Below the pieces are notes generated by a model. The model made no database searches, had not been told where the DNA came from, and saw only the letters and a list, made by a program, of their open reading frames with translations. From Agriotes lineatus (Eukaryota; Arthropoda; Insecta; Coleoptera; Elateridae), in contig CALNHX010005879.1 of assembly GCA_940337035.1 (NCBI GenBank), forward strand, positions 1-64,000: a stretch of DNA of 64,000 bases, given 5' to 3'. Positions 45,561-58,950 of the stretch are shown here, in pieces. The position numbers were made by a program, and so were the translations under genes. Each line of letters opens with the position of its first letter. Position 1 is the stretch's first letter.

Positions 45561-48500
45561 CTTGCTTAACATGCTTAAACCAAAATGTGGAACACATTTT
45601 TTTTAATTCAAAGAATATATTTAGCACAAGTGGGGCATGACTTACGCAGGATCATTAAAAATTGAACAAAAATATAATACAAACTCAACTTGGCTCAAAA
45701 TATTACTCGTGACCGAATTATCGCATCAAACGTACTAAAACTATTTATTGAAAACTGTTTTTTAAATGGAATAATATGAGTTTTATTAAACAGTTGACGC
45801 GGTTGTTGTGTGAACGGAGCGTTAGCGATTTGGTTGTATCTGTTTTACCGACAGACGAAGCAGCTATTTATAACAAGGCTTTTATTTTTCGGTGTTTTTC
45901 GCTGGAAAAAATGCAATATCTTTTAGGGAAGATTCTGTGTTTTAGCTGTTAGATTCAGATATCGTAGAATATTGTCTGTCGAAACTTTGCTGGTATGCGG
46001 GTTTGAGCATTGGGCACTTCTTGGGACATTTAGTCCGCTTCCTAGGACGAATTATTATCACAGGATTATTTGTTGTTATGGCTGATCGCCTGTAACTACA
46101 GGTAGAGTGCAATTTCTTCAATTTTAAATTGTGATAGCGTAATTGCAATTAGCTGACCTTTTCGCTGGACTTTAGCGTCACCTGCGGGGTGAAAAACGTT
46201 ACCTGCGGGGTGAAAGGCATTACTTGCCAAGTACAAACCACAAACGATTCCGGTTGCTAGATAATTCTACTACAAAGCATCACTCGGGTTGTCTTGGAGG
46301 CTTCTGTCATCTACCTGCACCGTGAGAGCCTAGTTCGAGCTTCGACCACATCCCTCTGACGACTGTCTGTAGCCGCAGCTTCGAGTTGTTTGGGACCATG
46401 TATCTCGCCCCCTGCATAAGCGTAAAGCTCTCAGTTAAGTAGTGCAATCTAATATTTTGTGTTAATTATCTTCGTACCGCAAGCACAGTAAAATAAACTG
46501 TAGCTGTATTTAATATGTAATTGTACCTTTTACTGGGTATATATTAAATTGTGCATTTCTTTTATACTAAATACTGGTATGACAGCATGAATTTATGATG
46601 TGCTTTTCGAGTAAGTAACGTATAATCAAAATTTATAGTAATGCTGCATCTGAGTTTATAGGTTCTTCGCTTATCTGAGATTTTGTTCTAAGCGAAAGAC
46701 TCATGTTATTTGGTAATAATATCATTTAATAATCGCACGTCGTCTTCACTGGTGACTAGCTGGCGAGCCCTTTAATATACTCGAGTAGAGTTGCAATATT
46801 TAAATTTTTTTAGGGAAACTATAGTAAACAACTGTTAGTGCTAACAAGGGTTTTTCAAAAATATAAAAATTCACAGTTTTTCATTTAAAACCAAATACGA
46901 AATTTTTAAATTGTAAATGTTGAGCAACCTGTACAGCATTAATACCTGCAGCTATTACGTTACACTGGAAAAGCAATTTACATTTAGATGTGTTATTTGA
47001 TACCAAGTTTATATAGATTGATAATTAAATTTTTTAATTATTGCGTAACTACGTGAGCAAATTCGAAGGCCGACTAGCTGCAGTGAAGGTGGATGGGTTC
47101 CGATACAAGATACTAAACCAATTAGAATTGTTGATGGCCCAACAAGTTTTTAATATGACAATTAATTGTGCCCAGACAGACGCGAGAACGCTTACATTCT
47201 AAAAGAGGGCAGTCAATCGCAAGATAATCTAAAATAAAATAACGTAAGAGCCAGTTCTAGAGGGCCACTGTGGCAAATATTATCAGTACTGGATAGTAAC
47301 AAATATACGAGACGTGTTTAGAAAGTAAGGAATCAATTGTGTGTAAAAACGTGTCAAAAGTTTTTTAGATATGTCTATTGCACAACGTTGTGAGATACAT
47401 TAAACTATTTTTCTACACTGTCGCCATATCTATTGACACCCTAAACTTCAACAATCTGACTGTAAATTCCCGCCACATGAAAGCTTTTGCGTTTAAAAAT
47501 AGTATGGCCGATTACATTTCACAGGCGGCGGGATTTTCGATTATAATGTCCATTTTAAAGGAACCCGGGAAAACGAGTAACTTTCCTAGAACGTTACTTA
47601 ATCGCACACTTATTCCAGTACATACATATAATACAGCTGAACCTAAGTATAAAGTGCCAACAACACCAGAATGGTCGCTATGCGCAAGCGCTTCTTAGTT
47701 GCTGGACCTACCACGTATATAACAACCAGCAATATACTTGCATACAAACGGCTTTAGATGGTTTAACTCTTTCAGTACGTAGAGTGCATCCAATAAACAT
47801 ATTCATATAAAATAGTATAAACTGGCCAATAGGATCAAGAGCACAAGGAACAAATAAATGTATATTTCCAATTGTAATGGTAATACATGTGCGAACTAGA
47901 TTGTTACAAATTGAAAAATTTATATTTTTATCTTAGCAAATAAAGCTCCAATGAAGCTGTAAGGGTGCTCATCACAGGCGTTGCCTCTTCGGTGCAACAC
48001 ACAACGCAAAACGCAATGTCTGGGTTACCATTAAATGTTATGATCTTAGTTAATAATAAAATACTGTTTTATTCCCCAAAGCAAGTATATAGTACCATAA
48101 TACATACTGAGATAGTTTTAAGCCTACAATTTTGCTTGCAGTGCAAGATATTTAACCAAGTCAATAAAGCACAGAGTGATTTATTCTATAAAATTGCAAT
48201 TTAAAACAATAATAAGAGTATTAAATGCATTGTAATGAGATGCGAGAAGTAGTAATTAAACGGATAAAGGCGCGCATAGGCAAATCATATTTCAAAGAGT
48301 TTGAATAAAGTAATATAATTAAATAAAATGGGTTTGTGCATATTTAACACCAAGCCAAACAAAATTAATTGACACAAAAGGTTTGTTATGTGCAGACTAA
48401 GGGGGCGTAATTATTAATATAAGTACAGGTCAGTGAATGGCAAGCAATCTGAAAGGTAAATGAGATCGTAATAAAGGAAAATAGAAAATTGCAAAGAGCA

Positions 48501-50005
48501 ATTCCGAAATTAGGCAACGGAAAAGAAAGAAAGCGGGCAACGTGTGTAAATTTGAACTCAGTTTCCAGTGCATTAATAAAACAAAGTGGAAAAGCAGAAC
48601 AGTGATTTTAAAACATTTGTGTGCCTAACGGAAGGAACAATGATAGTTATAAGCAAAGGACAGTTTTTGTTTATTTAAGAAAATGTTAATTTAAGATTTA
48701 TGTAATCAAACTTTACTCCATTTGTGTATTTTGCTATTAAAACTAATTTCTAATTAACAAAAATTATCGCGGTAACATAGCAACGAGATGCAGTTTTGTA
48801 AAATAAAAGAGAACAATTGAGATATAAATTAAAACAGTTTGAGAGAAATTGTGCTCTCTTGAAATATATTTATGCAAGAATAAAAGTGTTTACCCATAAC
48901 AAAAGTATTGCATTTTATTGCGCTCATCACCGTATACCAGTGGAAGTGTTTGTGGCAGTTTCCGCCACGATAACAGTATAAATCTCTAATCTCATCTGCG
49001 ACTGAAGATCGGCAGCCGACAACTGGAATTTTAGAACCTCGATTCTGGCTGAATTAAGCATTTGAAGCCAGAGATCTGCACTGTATCACATCAACGGAGT
49101 CTGCAGAAGCATACCTATCAACATTTGAGGCCAGGGAAGCGGCTACAGGCTGAGAAATTCCAGCGGCGCCACCTTCCGATCATCTTCGTGCCAAGTTTGG
49201 ACATCTGTACGAGGTAGGAACTATCTGTCAATTCAAGCTTCAGAGTCCAAGAAACTTATTAAAATACGAGATTGAACCTTTCTGAAGAAGCCTACCGCAT
49301 ATCCAAAAACTGCATGGCGTCAGTAACTTTTGCGGATTTTGCAACGATTCCAAGTAGCAGAACAAGTGAATGGATGGCGTCCTATCTACGTCATTTCTGT
49401 AACAATGAAGTCCAGGTTTTGTTGCCAACCGATAATTGAATGAAATTACCTGACGATTTCTTGTTGGTTTTGCAATTTAAGGCATTCAAGTAATCGCTGT
49501 TGCAACGACGGAATTTTTATGTCATCTGACAGATTGTAAATTTTATCTACCAGAACCGCATATATGAGCTACTCAAGGACTAATAATCTAAAATAAACTA
49601 CTAATTTGTGAATATAGTGAAATTCTGAACCCAACCTGAGATAAGCAGTTTTGTGTTTGCCGAGAGCTAGCTTAAATAATATTGCAGTTTAATAAAATAA
49701 TAAGAAAGGGGCATTCAACCATCTTATTTTGAACATCAGCTAACACATTTAATTTTAACTAGCCTTAAATTACTGACAGGCAAAGTGAGCACAGTACAAA
49801 AATCAACCTGAGAATTGTGTGGTGATTTGCCCTAATTTAACATATTAATTTTGTAACAAAATAAATAAAATAACCAAACAGACGGGCAGGTCATTACAAT
49901 ATATACATGTTAAAAAATCAATATAAACATATGGGGAAGCGATGGTAGTCAGATGGCTCTCTAAAACAAAGCCTCCGCTTTACCTTACCACCGCTTCAAA
50001 GAAAA
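45561..50005. other. no confident gene
   Basis: AT-rich with GC-richer patches at ~46150-46420 (a short repeat ACCTGCGGGGTGAAA twice near 46180) and ~48940-49560. A 106-codon open frame at 47378-47698 has no recognisable family. The patches may be solo LTRs or exons, but I see no motif that decides. Confidence 0.4.
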
Positions 50006-50223
50006 TGCACCAAAGTTAATATGATGCAAGCAAGGACAACAGCAATAACAATAAGGCCGAAATTATCAAACTTATATGAATTAATACAAATATAAGATAA
50101 AGTGAGATGAAGTGTAATGATATGAGTGATTTACATACACTCACCAATGCAACTATATAAAACAAAACACAGAGAACGAAATCTTTTAAAAGAAATGAAT
50201 TAGTACTCAAGAAGCTAACCAGT

Positions 50224-51735
50224 TTAACATTTTATTTTTAAAAATGTGCAGGGAAGTCGTCTTAAAAGCAGTAGGTAATGCATTGTATACTCTAGACACG
50301 TTATAGGTAAAAAATCGTTTAAAGAGTTCAGTACTATGTAATGGAATGGATATCTGTTATGAAGATTGAGATTATGACTGTCAGTTCGAAAACTTATTTT
50401 GTTGTAGAGATATGGAGGTGACTCCAACAAGATAACCCCATGAAAGAAAACAGTAGCATGCATAAAGCGTCGTTTCTCCATATCTAGCCAGTGTGTCTTT
50501 TTAATTTTATATGTAATATGTTCTCGTCTGGGTATGCCGTGGATTAACCGTAAGCAAGAGTTTTGGACTAATTGTATTTTCTTTGATGTTGCTTTGTCTA
50601 TACAGAATCCATAAAGTGTATCGCAGAAATTAAAATGCGATAGAACTAGTGAGTCACATAATAGCTTTTTTATATTTTCACCTAGTGCTCGCCTGTTACC
50701 GTACAGGAATTTCAGATTACAATAAGCTTTACACAGACAAGAATTTATGTGTTCACGAAATCTTAGGTCTTCATCAAGTATAACTCCCAAATTCATGGCG
50801 GAGTTTTTATATGAAATTGGAGTGTCTTTAAGTTTAATTTGAACTGCTTGTAAACATTCATTTCTGCGGTTAGAAGAACCAAATACAAGAATAGCAGATT
50901 TTGATGGGTTGATATTTAGCCAGTGTAAAGCTGCCAAATCAACTAATTTGTTCAGCTCCTTATTTATAACGGTACATGCAGTCTGAACATCAGCTGGTTT
51001 GAATGATAGATAGACTTGGGTATCATCTGCATACTGATGGTGATGGCAATGATTGAGAAAAGTGCTACAAAAACTTGAAGAATATAAAGTAAACAATAGA
51101 GGACCCAATATGGAGCCCTGGGAAACTCCATATTTGACAAAGCGTAAGTCTGAACGATTGTTATCCAATACTACACAGTGTTGCTTTTGAGTTAAAAACT
51201 CTCAATTAGCTTATCCTCTCCCTGATCAAAACTAAAATGCTGCAATATAGCATAAAATATCACATGATTAATAGTGTCGAAAGCCTTGAAGAAATCCAAT
51301 AGTATCAATACCGTAATATTACCAGCATCGCTCGCTCTTAAGATATCATCTGTTATGTTTAACAATGCAGAACAGCAACTAAAACTACGGCGAAAACCTG
51401 ACTGATAATCAGTGAGTAATGAGTGAATTTCTAGATATTATGTCATTTGTGAGTTCATAACTTTCTCCAAGACTTTCAATAGAACTGGTAGTATGTTAAT
51501 TGGCCTTAGATCTTTCGTATCTTTTGGCATGTTTATTTTAGCAATAGGAAGTATATTAGCAATTTTCCAGTCTCCTGGATAAATGCCTTAAGACAAACAA
51601 GAATGTATTATGTGAGTAATAACGAGTGTTAAGAAAGGGCAGCATAATTGCATCATTGTAATATTTAAATTATCACTACCAATAGCCTTGCTTTTGATAG
51701 AGTTGATAATTTTGGTATGTATTACTCTAACATTT
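50224..51735 (-). pseudogene. LINE reverse transcriptase (CR1/Jockey-like)
   Basis: From right to left: IKSKAIGSDNLNI near 51690, LRPINILPVLLKVLEKVM near 51500, DYQSGFRR near 51410, LLDFFKAFDTINH near 51290, then a 314-codon open stretch with GVSQGSILGPLLF and the catalytic YADDTQVY. Thumb and C-terminal region (LVQNSCLRLIHGI) follow. RT palm motifs are complete but stops and frame changes lie upstream of 51168. The enzyme would copy element RNA at a nicked target. The N-terminal part continues beyond the hAT insertion (past 53242) and looks truncated. Confidence 0.85.
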
Positions 51736-53241
51736 ATGGCAGGGCTGTCCAACAAGTGGCCCGAGGGCCGCATGCCGCCCGCCAGGATATTTTTACGGCC
51801 CGCGGATCGAGTCCACCAGTCCTGATCGTGTCCTCTTCTTTTCCACCTGGGCCCTCCGGTCTGGCACGCTGAACTGTCTAAAAGAGTAGGCCTCCAACTC
51901 TTACTAGACCAGGCTTCAAGGAAGATGACGTGTTGTACTGTCAGCCCGAGAAGTTCAAATTTTCCGCAAGAGCAAGACCGCTAGAATTCGATTATACCTT
52001 GATTGTTGAACTTTCTTGGGAAATAGAATCCCTGAGGCTTTAACCCTGTCTTAATACGCTGTCTTGCAGGACTAACTGCTTAAAAGCCATTTCCAACCGC
52101 CTAATTTTTAAATAATGAAATACTCCTCATAACCTCATTATACTAATAATTAAACCTGTAACCTGTAGGAATCGCAGCCTCTACGCCGCTTGTGAGCGGC
52201 TAGAGTCCTGTAGCCGCCCTTCATAAGCTCGCCTGCAGGGCACCTTTTTGGTCATTAAAAGGTGAATTCCTGGACTTCGACGTTCGATTCCACAGCCCGC
52301 AAATCCCATACCGGGAGAATGTCAACGTCATTTTCCGGCTCAAGGCGAAAAAATTCCTTTTGCAGGATTTGACACCGCGTTCGCTCCAAAAACGACGCCT
52401 AGCCGTCGTAAGGTACCAGCAACCTTTGCACCAGTATTTAGGCACTAACGCGCGCCTCAAGTAGCCCTTAAAATCGCTAAATTCACCGGAAAATTACATC
52501 TTAAAATCACTGCTGAGTGGAAGGTCAAGTTTGCAGAAACAAAAGACCTACTCAGCCCATTTCCTGAAGAATCGGCGTGCGTACCGGCGGACTACCAATA
52601 GGGACCCGCAACACTCGCCGGTGCATTGGGTTGCAGTTCGACCCACGAAACCAAACATCGTTCCAGAAGAAAATGTTAATTTTAAATACGAAATGTGCAA
52701 CTCACGAGTTATTTTTAATTAATTATTGTAACTAGCTAAAACATTATATTTGTTTTGGTAATTATCTGGTGTTTTACCTAATCGAACATATATTTGAGTG
52801 AACGTATTTCTCCGATTTGAGCTTAACCCGAGGGGTAAATCTTTGACGCCCTTAGTAAGGGGGTGAAACATCACATTTCTATATGAAAATTTACATTAAT
52901 TGATGTAATTTTTTTCTTTTGTCGGTATCTCAAGAACGGAAAGGAATTAACCTAAAGTGAATATACATTTTTTGTTTAGAATAACTTCTAGAACATATGG
53001 TGTAAGTTTGTCGGTTACCTCAGGGAACACCCTGTATATCTCTTTTATGCTTCAGTGCTTTTTGTAATGTAACCTAAGCTTTTTGAATAAATAAAAATTA
53101 GTATTGAAATATACGTTTTATATTTATTACAAATCACTCACAAAGTGGCATACGACACATTTTATGATGCGGCCCTCACAACCTTCAAATTTTTCACAGT
53201 GGCCCTTGGGCCCCTTGAAGTTGGACAGCCCTGATTCATGG
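51732..53241. mobile_element. hAT-type non-autonomous transposon, 1.49 kb
   Basis: The element 51740-53233 begins CAGGGCTGTCCAACAAGTGG and ends with the inverted GTTGGACAGCCCTG. ATTTATGG (51732-51739) and ATTCATGG (53234-53241) are an 8-bp target duplication with one change. Ends rich in GGCCC are like hAT-Charlie-type elements. No transposase frame is seen. It sits inside the LINE. Confidence 0.85.
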
Positions 53242-53646
53242 AATGCAAGAAAACAAGTATTGCGTTTTGCGTATTGTGTTCAGAGGTTCAGCATCTTTTT
53301 GAATAACATTAATATAAAAAGTTAGCTTTAAACTCATGCAACTTTATATTACAATGGTTAGCTATTTCACGCAACACGTTTACTCCTCTCAAAACATAGA
53401 GCATTCTATTTCACAAAGGCAGGTTTGATTCGCTACACATTTTTTGAGCCACACTGTATTATCAAAAATATTTTAGTAATATGCTCCATTCTTGTACCTA
53501 CATCTCTTATGTAAGCATACTCTATGTAACTCGCATACTTTTTGAAATACCTTCACCATCGCAACCGTGCCAGACCCTGTATAGTTATATATTTTTTTCT
53601 TATTTATAGGACTAGAAAATTCTACAATAAAAATTTTAATCCCAAA

Positions 53647-55232
53647 ATGTCCATATACTACAGTGCCGTACAATTTCCACTTTATTTACTACAACTTTTT
53701 GGATTTTACTCAAAGAGCTATTCAGTAAGACATGTAATATTTAAGTTTGTCATCTGTGGAACCTTGCTGTTTGTAAATTGCATGGTGGCAATAGAGTTTT
53801 GGTACACGAGAGACACCACTGATTTCGTCAAAATCGTTGAAGTATTCTGTGGCTTCATACAGGTAGTGGGGAAATAAATATTACTAAGTAGAGCTCTAAC
53901 TTTGTTGTACTTCGTTTTTCTTAAATAAAACACGACATTTGATAAAACTTTGTTGGCGCGTACCCCTCAGTCCCGAATATAACCTAGAGGAGACCACTTG
54001 TTGATGAAGCGAGCGCTTCACACTCGACTCTTCATATAGGCGTGAATTGGGCCAAATAAGGTTCTCGTTTAAGAAGGCTAGAAATAGGCCAATAGGCCAG
54101 ATCCAACTACGTAGTTGCAATGCGCTCATATCTCAAGTAATCATTGTTCCCGTAACTGCATCGACGGTTCATTACTGCCAAATGTATTTAAAAAACCCGT
54201 TTACTTCAATTATAAATTGAATTGATCTCACGGTATTCCTCAAATTTAAAATTTACAATTAATTCGTTAAGCAACGAAGCTAAACATTTTTTGGAATTCG
54301 TAACTATGTCATATGAAATTCGTGTTGGAGGCATTCTTTGCTTATTACAAAGTGTAGGAAGTTTCATGATGCATCTATACTTTCGCTTATTTTCTCCGCT
54401 AGTATTTTATTTGCGAATAACCTTCTAATCGACGAGAGACGTAGACTGATAATGGCTAAAAATCTAAATGTTACCAAATGCTGCATTTCATGAAAGATGA
54501 ATGAAGTACAACAAAAGCTGCCGAGTTAAATATAATTAATAATGGTGCCTTCATTATCTAATAAATGAATAAACTATATAGTTTCACGTTACAGATTTTT
54601 CTGAAGATGATTTTTGCTGCATATAATCAAGATAAACTTGACAAAATCCTGAACGGTTTTCAGTTTTTCTGGACAACTGATATCTTGATAGATGTCCAAA
54701 AATCGAAGTTATTTGCTTCTATCATATTGAATATTGTGCGTGTTCAGAAATTATTTCTTATTTTCTCTGCACTCAGTGTATTAGTAGTCGGTAAAGATAC
54801 ACTGGTTCGCAATTCGTTACCAATGGGATTGTGGCATATACATACATCTAACTTTTGGATCCATTTAACCTTGATTTGTGAAGTTGCAGGTTTAGCAGTA
54901 TCTGCTACTTTTATATGTGCATTTGACAATATCTATTTAGCAGTTAGCACTAACGTCATAATACAGTTTAGAATTCTCAGCGATCGCCTCTCTAATTTAT
55001 TTCGATTAAGAAAAGAGCATCTTTCAATTGCCATGAAGTCCTGTATTGAGCACCACATCTTTCTATTAAAGTAAGAGCGTCACTTCAAGACTAAAGTTTG
55101 TAGATGCTATCTGATTATATGTATTTTTAGATTCATAGACTCAATGAAGGACTATTTTTCATTTGTACTTTTAGTTCAGTACTTAACTACTACGCCCGTG
55201 ACAGCTGCAGAAATATACATACTCATAGAAAG
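53647..55232 (+). CDS. odorant receptor, first three exons (7tm_6 family)
   Basis: Exon 1 53647-53862 (ATG; donor CAG|GTAGTG), exon 2 54595-55070 (acceptor GTTACAG; donor AAA|GTAAGA) and exon 3 55131-55232 (acceptor TTTTTAG; donor AAAG|GTAGTG). Phases are compatible. The start gives MSIYYSAVQFPLYLLQLFGF. TM helices follow at ILKFVI-like, VFCGFIQ and LFLIFSALSVLVVG segments. Exon 3 has FIDSMKDYFSFVLLVQY, the TM5 region in which a [FL]SF-type motif follows an acidic or basic loop in insect receptors. About 264 codons are present of a usual ~380; TM6-TM7 exons are not found in this window. The third intron is occupied by a large mariner-type element. The receptor would be a ligand-gated channel subunit in olfactory neurons. 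Exons show no stops. Confidence 0.82.
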
Positions 55233-56111
55233 GTAGTGTATTGATATACAGAGTGCTTCTAATTCGGGGGCAACCATGGGGATCTCAGTTATTATAAATG
55301 ATAGAGGGTAAGTTTAAATTTGGAAAAGTTGGGAGTTTTTAAGCTGAACAATATGCCGTTGAAAAATAAAAAAAAAAATATTTCGTTTTTGAAATTTTTG
55401 AAAAAACTGAATTCTTAAATTTTCGTTTTTATTTTTTATTGCTCTTATTTGGCAAACTAGAAAAAAACTTAAACCACTTTTCCACAGCCACTTTTTCTTC
55501 GCCACATGACGACGATCATAAATTTTAAATACGACGTTTCGTTTCTTTGGATGCATCATCAACCTTTATAGTTCTTATGGGCGACATTTTGAATTTTTAG
55601 ACCAATAGAAGGGTAATATTCTTCTGATTTCGAAAATGTATAATTTGACTATGTTTTAGTCATTAATAAAGGTGGAATTTTGAATTTAATATTTTTTTTA
55701 CAATCAAGATACAATGGAAAATTAACACGCGAACCGTTTTAAACTGTCAAGCCCTATAAAATACAAATCAGCCAAACGTTACATGCAGGTGATACTAAAA
55801 AATGTTTAAATTTCTGCAATTGGTTATTGAAAAGAAGCAATTAGAACAGAAATGTTTTAAATCAATTAATCTTCACCGATAAATGTTATTTCTCAAATTA
55901 AGGAACGTTCAACCGAAATTATGAACATTTTTGGTCAGTTGATAATCCTAGACAAAACAGACAAATCGTGTGAATTGCTTTATGGAATAATACAATTTTT
56001 GAACCCTACATTTACCGGGAAACACTAAATGCACAGAGATATCTTCAATTTCTAAGAGGTCCATTGCTAGACTATCTTGGTGGTATTCCATTAAATGAGT
56101 TCCAAGATTTA

Positions 56112-56299
56112 GGGCCGGTTGCAGAAAGCAACGTTAAGTCTGGTGTTAGCTAACGCGACGTCAAAGTGAACAAAAACGAATCAAATCTCAAATGTTTATG
56201 GCAACTAATACATTAGTAAACAAAATTTGATGCGATTTTGTTCACTTTGACTCGACGTTAGCTAACACCAGAGTTAACATTGCTTTCTGCAACCGGCCC
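56112..56299. mobile_element. 188-bp palindromic MITE, copy 3
   Basis: Starts GGGCCGGTTGCAGAAAGCAA and ends with the inverse; TTA on both sides (3-bp duplication). Same length as the MITEs at 8.3-8.7 kb and with a related core (AAACAAAATTTGATGCG), so one family. Confidence 0.82.
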
Positions 56300-56465
56300 T
56301 TATGGTGGCAACATGATGGCGCTCCACCACACAACCCTGTTATGGTGAGAATATCTCAACCAGTTTTTCGAAATAAATGGATTGGAAATCGTGGTGTAGT
56401 TGAATGGCCTGTTTTCTCGCCCGATTTGAGTCCACTGGACTATTTTCTGTAGGGGACGCTTAAAA

Positions 56466-56785
56466 CAGTTATTTATGTATATAGGCCGAAAAACTGGCTT
56501 TTTATGGACGATGCTTGAAATTGCTGACCGAGGCGATAGCCGTCCGAGGTGCATATTAAATTTATCCGTCCACTGTCATAATTTGAAAAAAATTAAATTG
56601 GAGTCCGAATTATAAGAGTTGTTGAAGACAAAAAACGTTTGCGGACAAAAAGCGTTTGCGGACGAAAAGTGTTTGCTGACGAACAAATAATGGTGTCCAA
56701 AAAAGTGACATTATTGGTACGTAAATGCGTCCCTAAAATCACATTTTATAAGGGGGTCGACGGAAAATGTAATTTAGAACGACCA
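56466..56785 (-). mobile_element. deleted Crypton derivative
   Basis: Reverse-complement ends match those of the Crypton at 38375-40680, including the CGTCCGCAAAC direct repeats and the CATCGTCCATAAAAAG hairpin. The recombinase gene is missing. It interrupts the mariner transposase. Confidence 0.78.
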
Positions 56786-57399
56786 ATATGCAAACGTCGA
56801 TGAGCTGCAAAACAGATTAATAGCTGCTTGGGCACAAAATTCTCCAAGAAGTATTAATCGGGCCATAAATATTTAACAAAAAGGACTCGCGTATGTGTCA
56901 ATCAAAATGGATCCCTATTTGAGCGTTTACTATAATTTATTTGTAGCACTGTATTTTTGTAGTATTTTTATTTGTTACTGTTGTTTTCGCTTAGTGAAAT
57001 AGTTTATAAATAAAAATTTACTGTTCGTTTGCTTTTACATTTTGATTTTTCCAATGGTATCTTATTGTAAAAACCTTAAATTGAAAATTCCACTTTTATT
57101 AATGAGTGAAAGATAGTCAGATTATACATTTTTGAAATCAGGAAAATATTTCCCTTCTATTGGTGTAAAAATCCAAAATGGCGCCCATAAGAACTATACA
57201 AGTTGATGGTTGAAAAGAAACGAAACACCGTATTTAAAAATTATGACCGTCATCATATGGCAAAAAAAAAGTAGCTGTGGAAAAGTGGTTTCAGTTTTTT
57301 TCTAGCTTGCCAAATAAGAGCAATAAAAATTTAATAATTCAGTTTTACAAAAATTTCAAAACGAAAAAAGATGTTTAGTTTCTCAAATCAACAAATCCT

Positions 57400-58950
57400 G
57401 GCAATTTAAAATAAGACAGATTGACCGTGAGGGTCTGAGGTGCTTAAAGTGAACAAACGCCTGGCAATTTACAAGAAAAGTCATAGCGTTTTCTCAAAGA
57501 AAGCCCTATAATTTTGACGACAAGACAGTTTTGTTTGTATGAGTGTATTCAACCCTGTTCGAAAAACACGACACCGCACAAAACTGGATATTTACAAGAA
57601 AGCTGCGTTTTGTTTTCCAACAAAGCTGAAATAAAAACTACTATGTTGAAATAAACGGGTCCCTGTTATGTCAATAAAATCGGTGGTCTCTTTTTTTATT
57701 TGTATATATGTATGTATCTTTGTTCGCTATCTTCTCCGAAGATACTGGACCGATTAAAAGGTATGACTGCTTAAAGATTTGCAAATTTTTAGATTTATAT
57801 GGTAGGTCGGTTTTTATGAACAGCAATTTTATAATAGGTGGCCGCGATATTTCGATAAATTGTATTTATGTAGTTATTTCTATAAAATTATTATAGGTCT
57901 CTTGGTGCAAAAACTTCTATCTTAAAACATACAACACTCATTTTTAAGTTAGTTTATTCACGGCAGCTCTACTGCTGTAATTTTATGTTTAACCTACATG
58001 TTTTTTTAATTACGAAAAGAAAAATATCGTAAGTATTATTAAAACCGACGCTAAACATGTGCTTTCAAATCTAACAGCATTTCGAGAATTAAAATTTCAG
58101 TTAAGTAGATGGTGTGCATTTTTATTACGTTTTATCATAAATATTATCGAAACCATTTAAAAATTTTAGATTCAGGGTAGATTGATCGATATAATGTTAC
58201 AATTTCGCATTTTTATTACAAAAGTTTTTGTACTTTTGATGAAAATACATGTATTGACAGCAAATTAACATAAACTTGAATAAAAACACGCAATTTCGTC
58301 AAAAAATTTTCTGACACCATCATTTCTAGATGCATTTTTATTACAAAGGTTCTTGTACAATTGATTAAATATGTATGTGTTGACCACAAATTAACATAAA
58401 TGTGAATAGAAAACACTCAATTCCAGAACATTTCCCTTAAAATTTTACAAAAATTTATATCATGTTACTTGAAATTATACAAAAAACGACATTTTTATTC
58501 AATAGGCGATAAAAAAGCACGCCATCCCATTTAATTTCACTTAAAATTATCACAATTCGGTTTACAAAACGTTTTTATAATAACGAAAATTATGTAAAAC
58601 CAGTTTTAGAGTTATTTCCAAGCATAATTTTGTAAATTTTTTACACTTTTTTATAAATTGCATCGCTCGAAATTCAAATAAATCGCAATTTTTTAAATTA
58701 CATCACGCAATTATGAAAACGTAGTTTAATTTATATGGATTTTCGAAACTTTGTATCTGTAAAATAGCTTCAGATACTAATATTTTAGCTTTTAGGTTTT
58801 GTAATTATTACAGATTCCTGAAATAACAAAAACAGGGTGGAAATAAAAAACAAATACCTTGTAATAGAGAAATATATTGTTATTATTGCGTAGAATACTT
58901 AATAATATAAAAATAAATGTACAGTTGAATGTCTTATTTTAATAATTTAA
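57400..58950 (+). mobile_element. decayed relative of the giant palindrome
   Basis: Blocks match the palindrome arms: ACACGACACCGCACAAAAC (as at ~23818), TTAGTTTATTCACGGCAGCTCTACT (as at ~27895), the AATTATACAAAAAACGACATTTTTATTCAA array motif, and the stretch AATATATTGTTATTATTGCG...AATACTTAATAATATAAA (as at ~26020). Gene and tRNA are absent. The block order implies rearrangement. Confidence 0.72.

Larger units (their letters stand above)
55880..56930 (+). pseudogene. mariner-type transposase, interrupted
   Basis: Pieces: EHFWSVDNPR near 55920, TLNAQRYLQFLRGPLLDYL near 56020, then a MITE, then WWQHDGAPPH (second catalytic Asp) and NKWIGNRGVVEWPVFSPDLS (third region) near 56300-56440. A Crypton fragment follows, and then NVDELQNRLIAAWAQNSPR near 56790-56860. 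Several stops. This type (WIGRRG.EWP.RSPDL) is common in insects. Confidence 0.78.

Noticed and set aside
47378..47698. 106-codon open frame as a gene
   Set aside because: No recognisable motif, no splice context and no repeat match; left as unassigned.
53896..54129. Minus-strand open frame downstream of receptor exon 1
   Set aside because: Intronic and featureless.
54222..54428. 68-codon open frame between receptor exons
   Set aside because: Lies in the first intron; the splice phases join exon 1 to 54595 cleanly and the frame has no receptor features.
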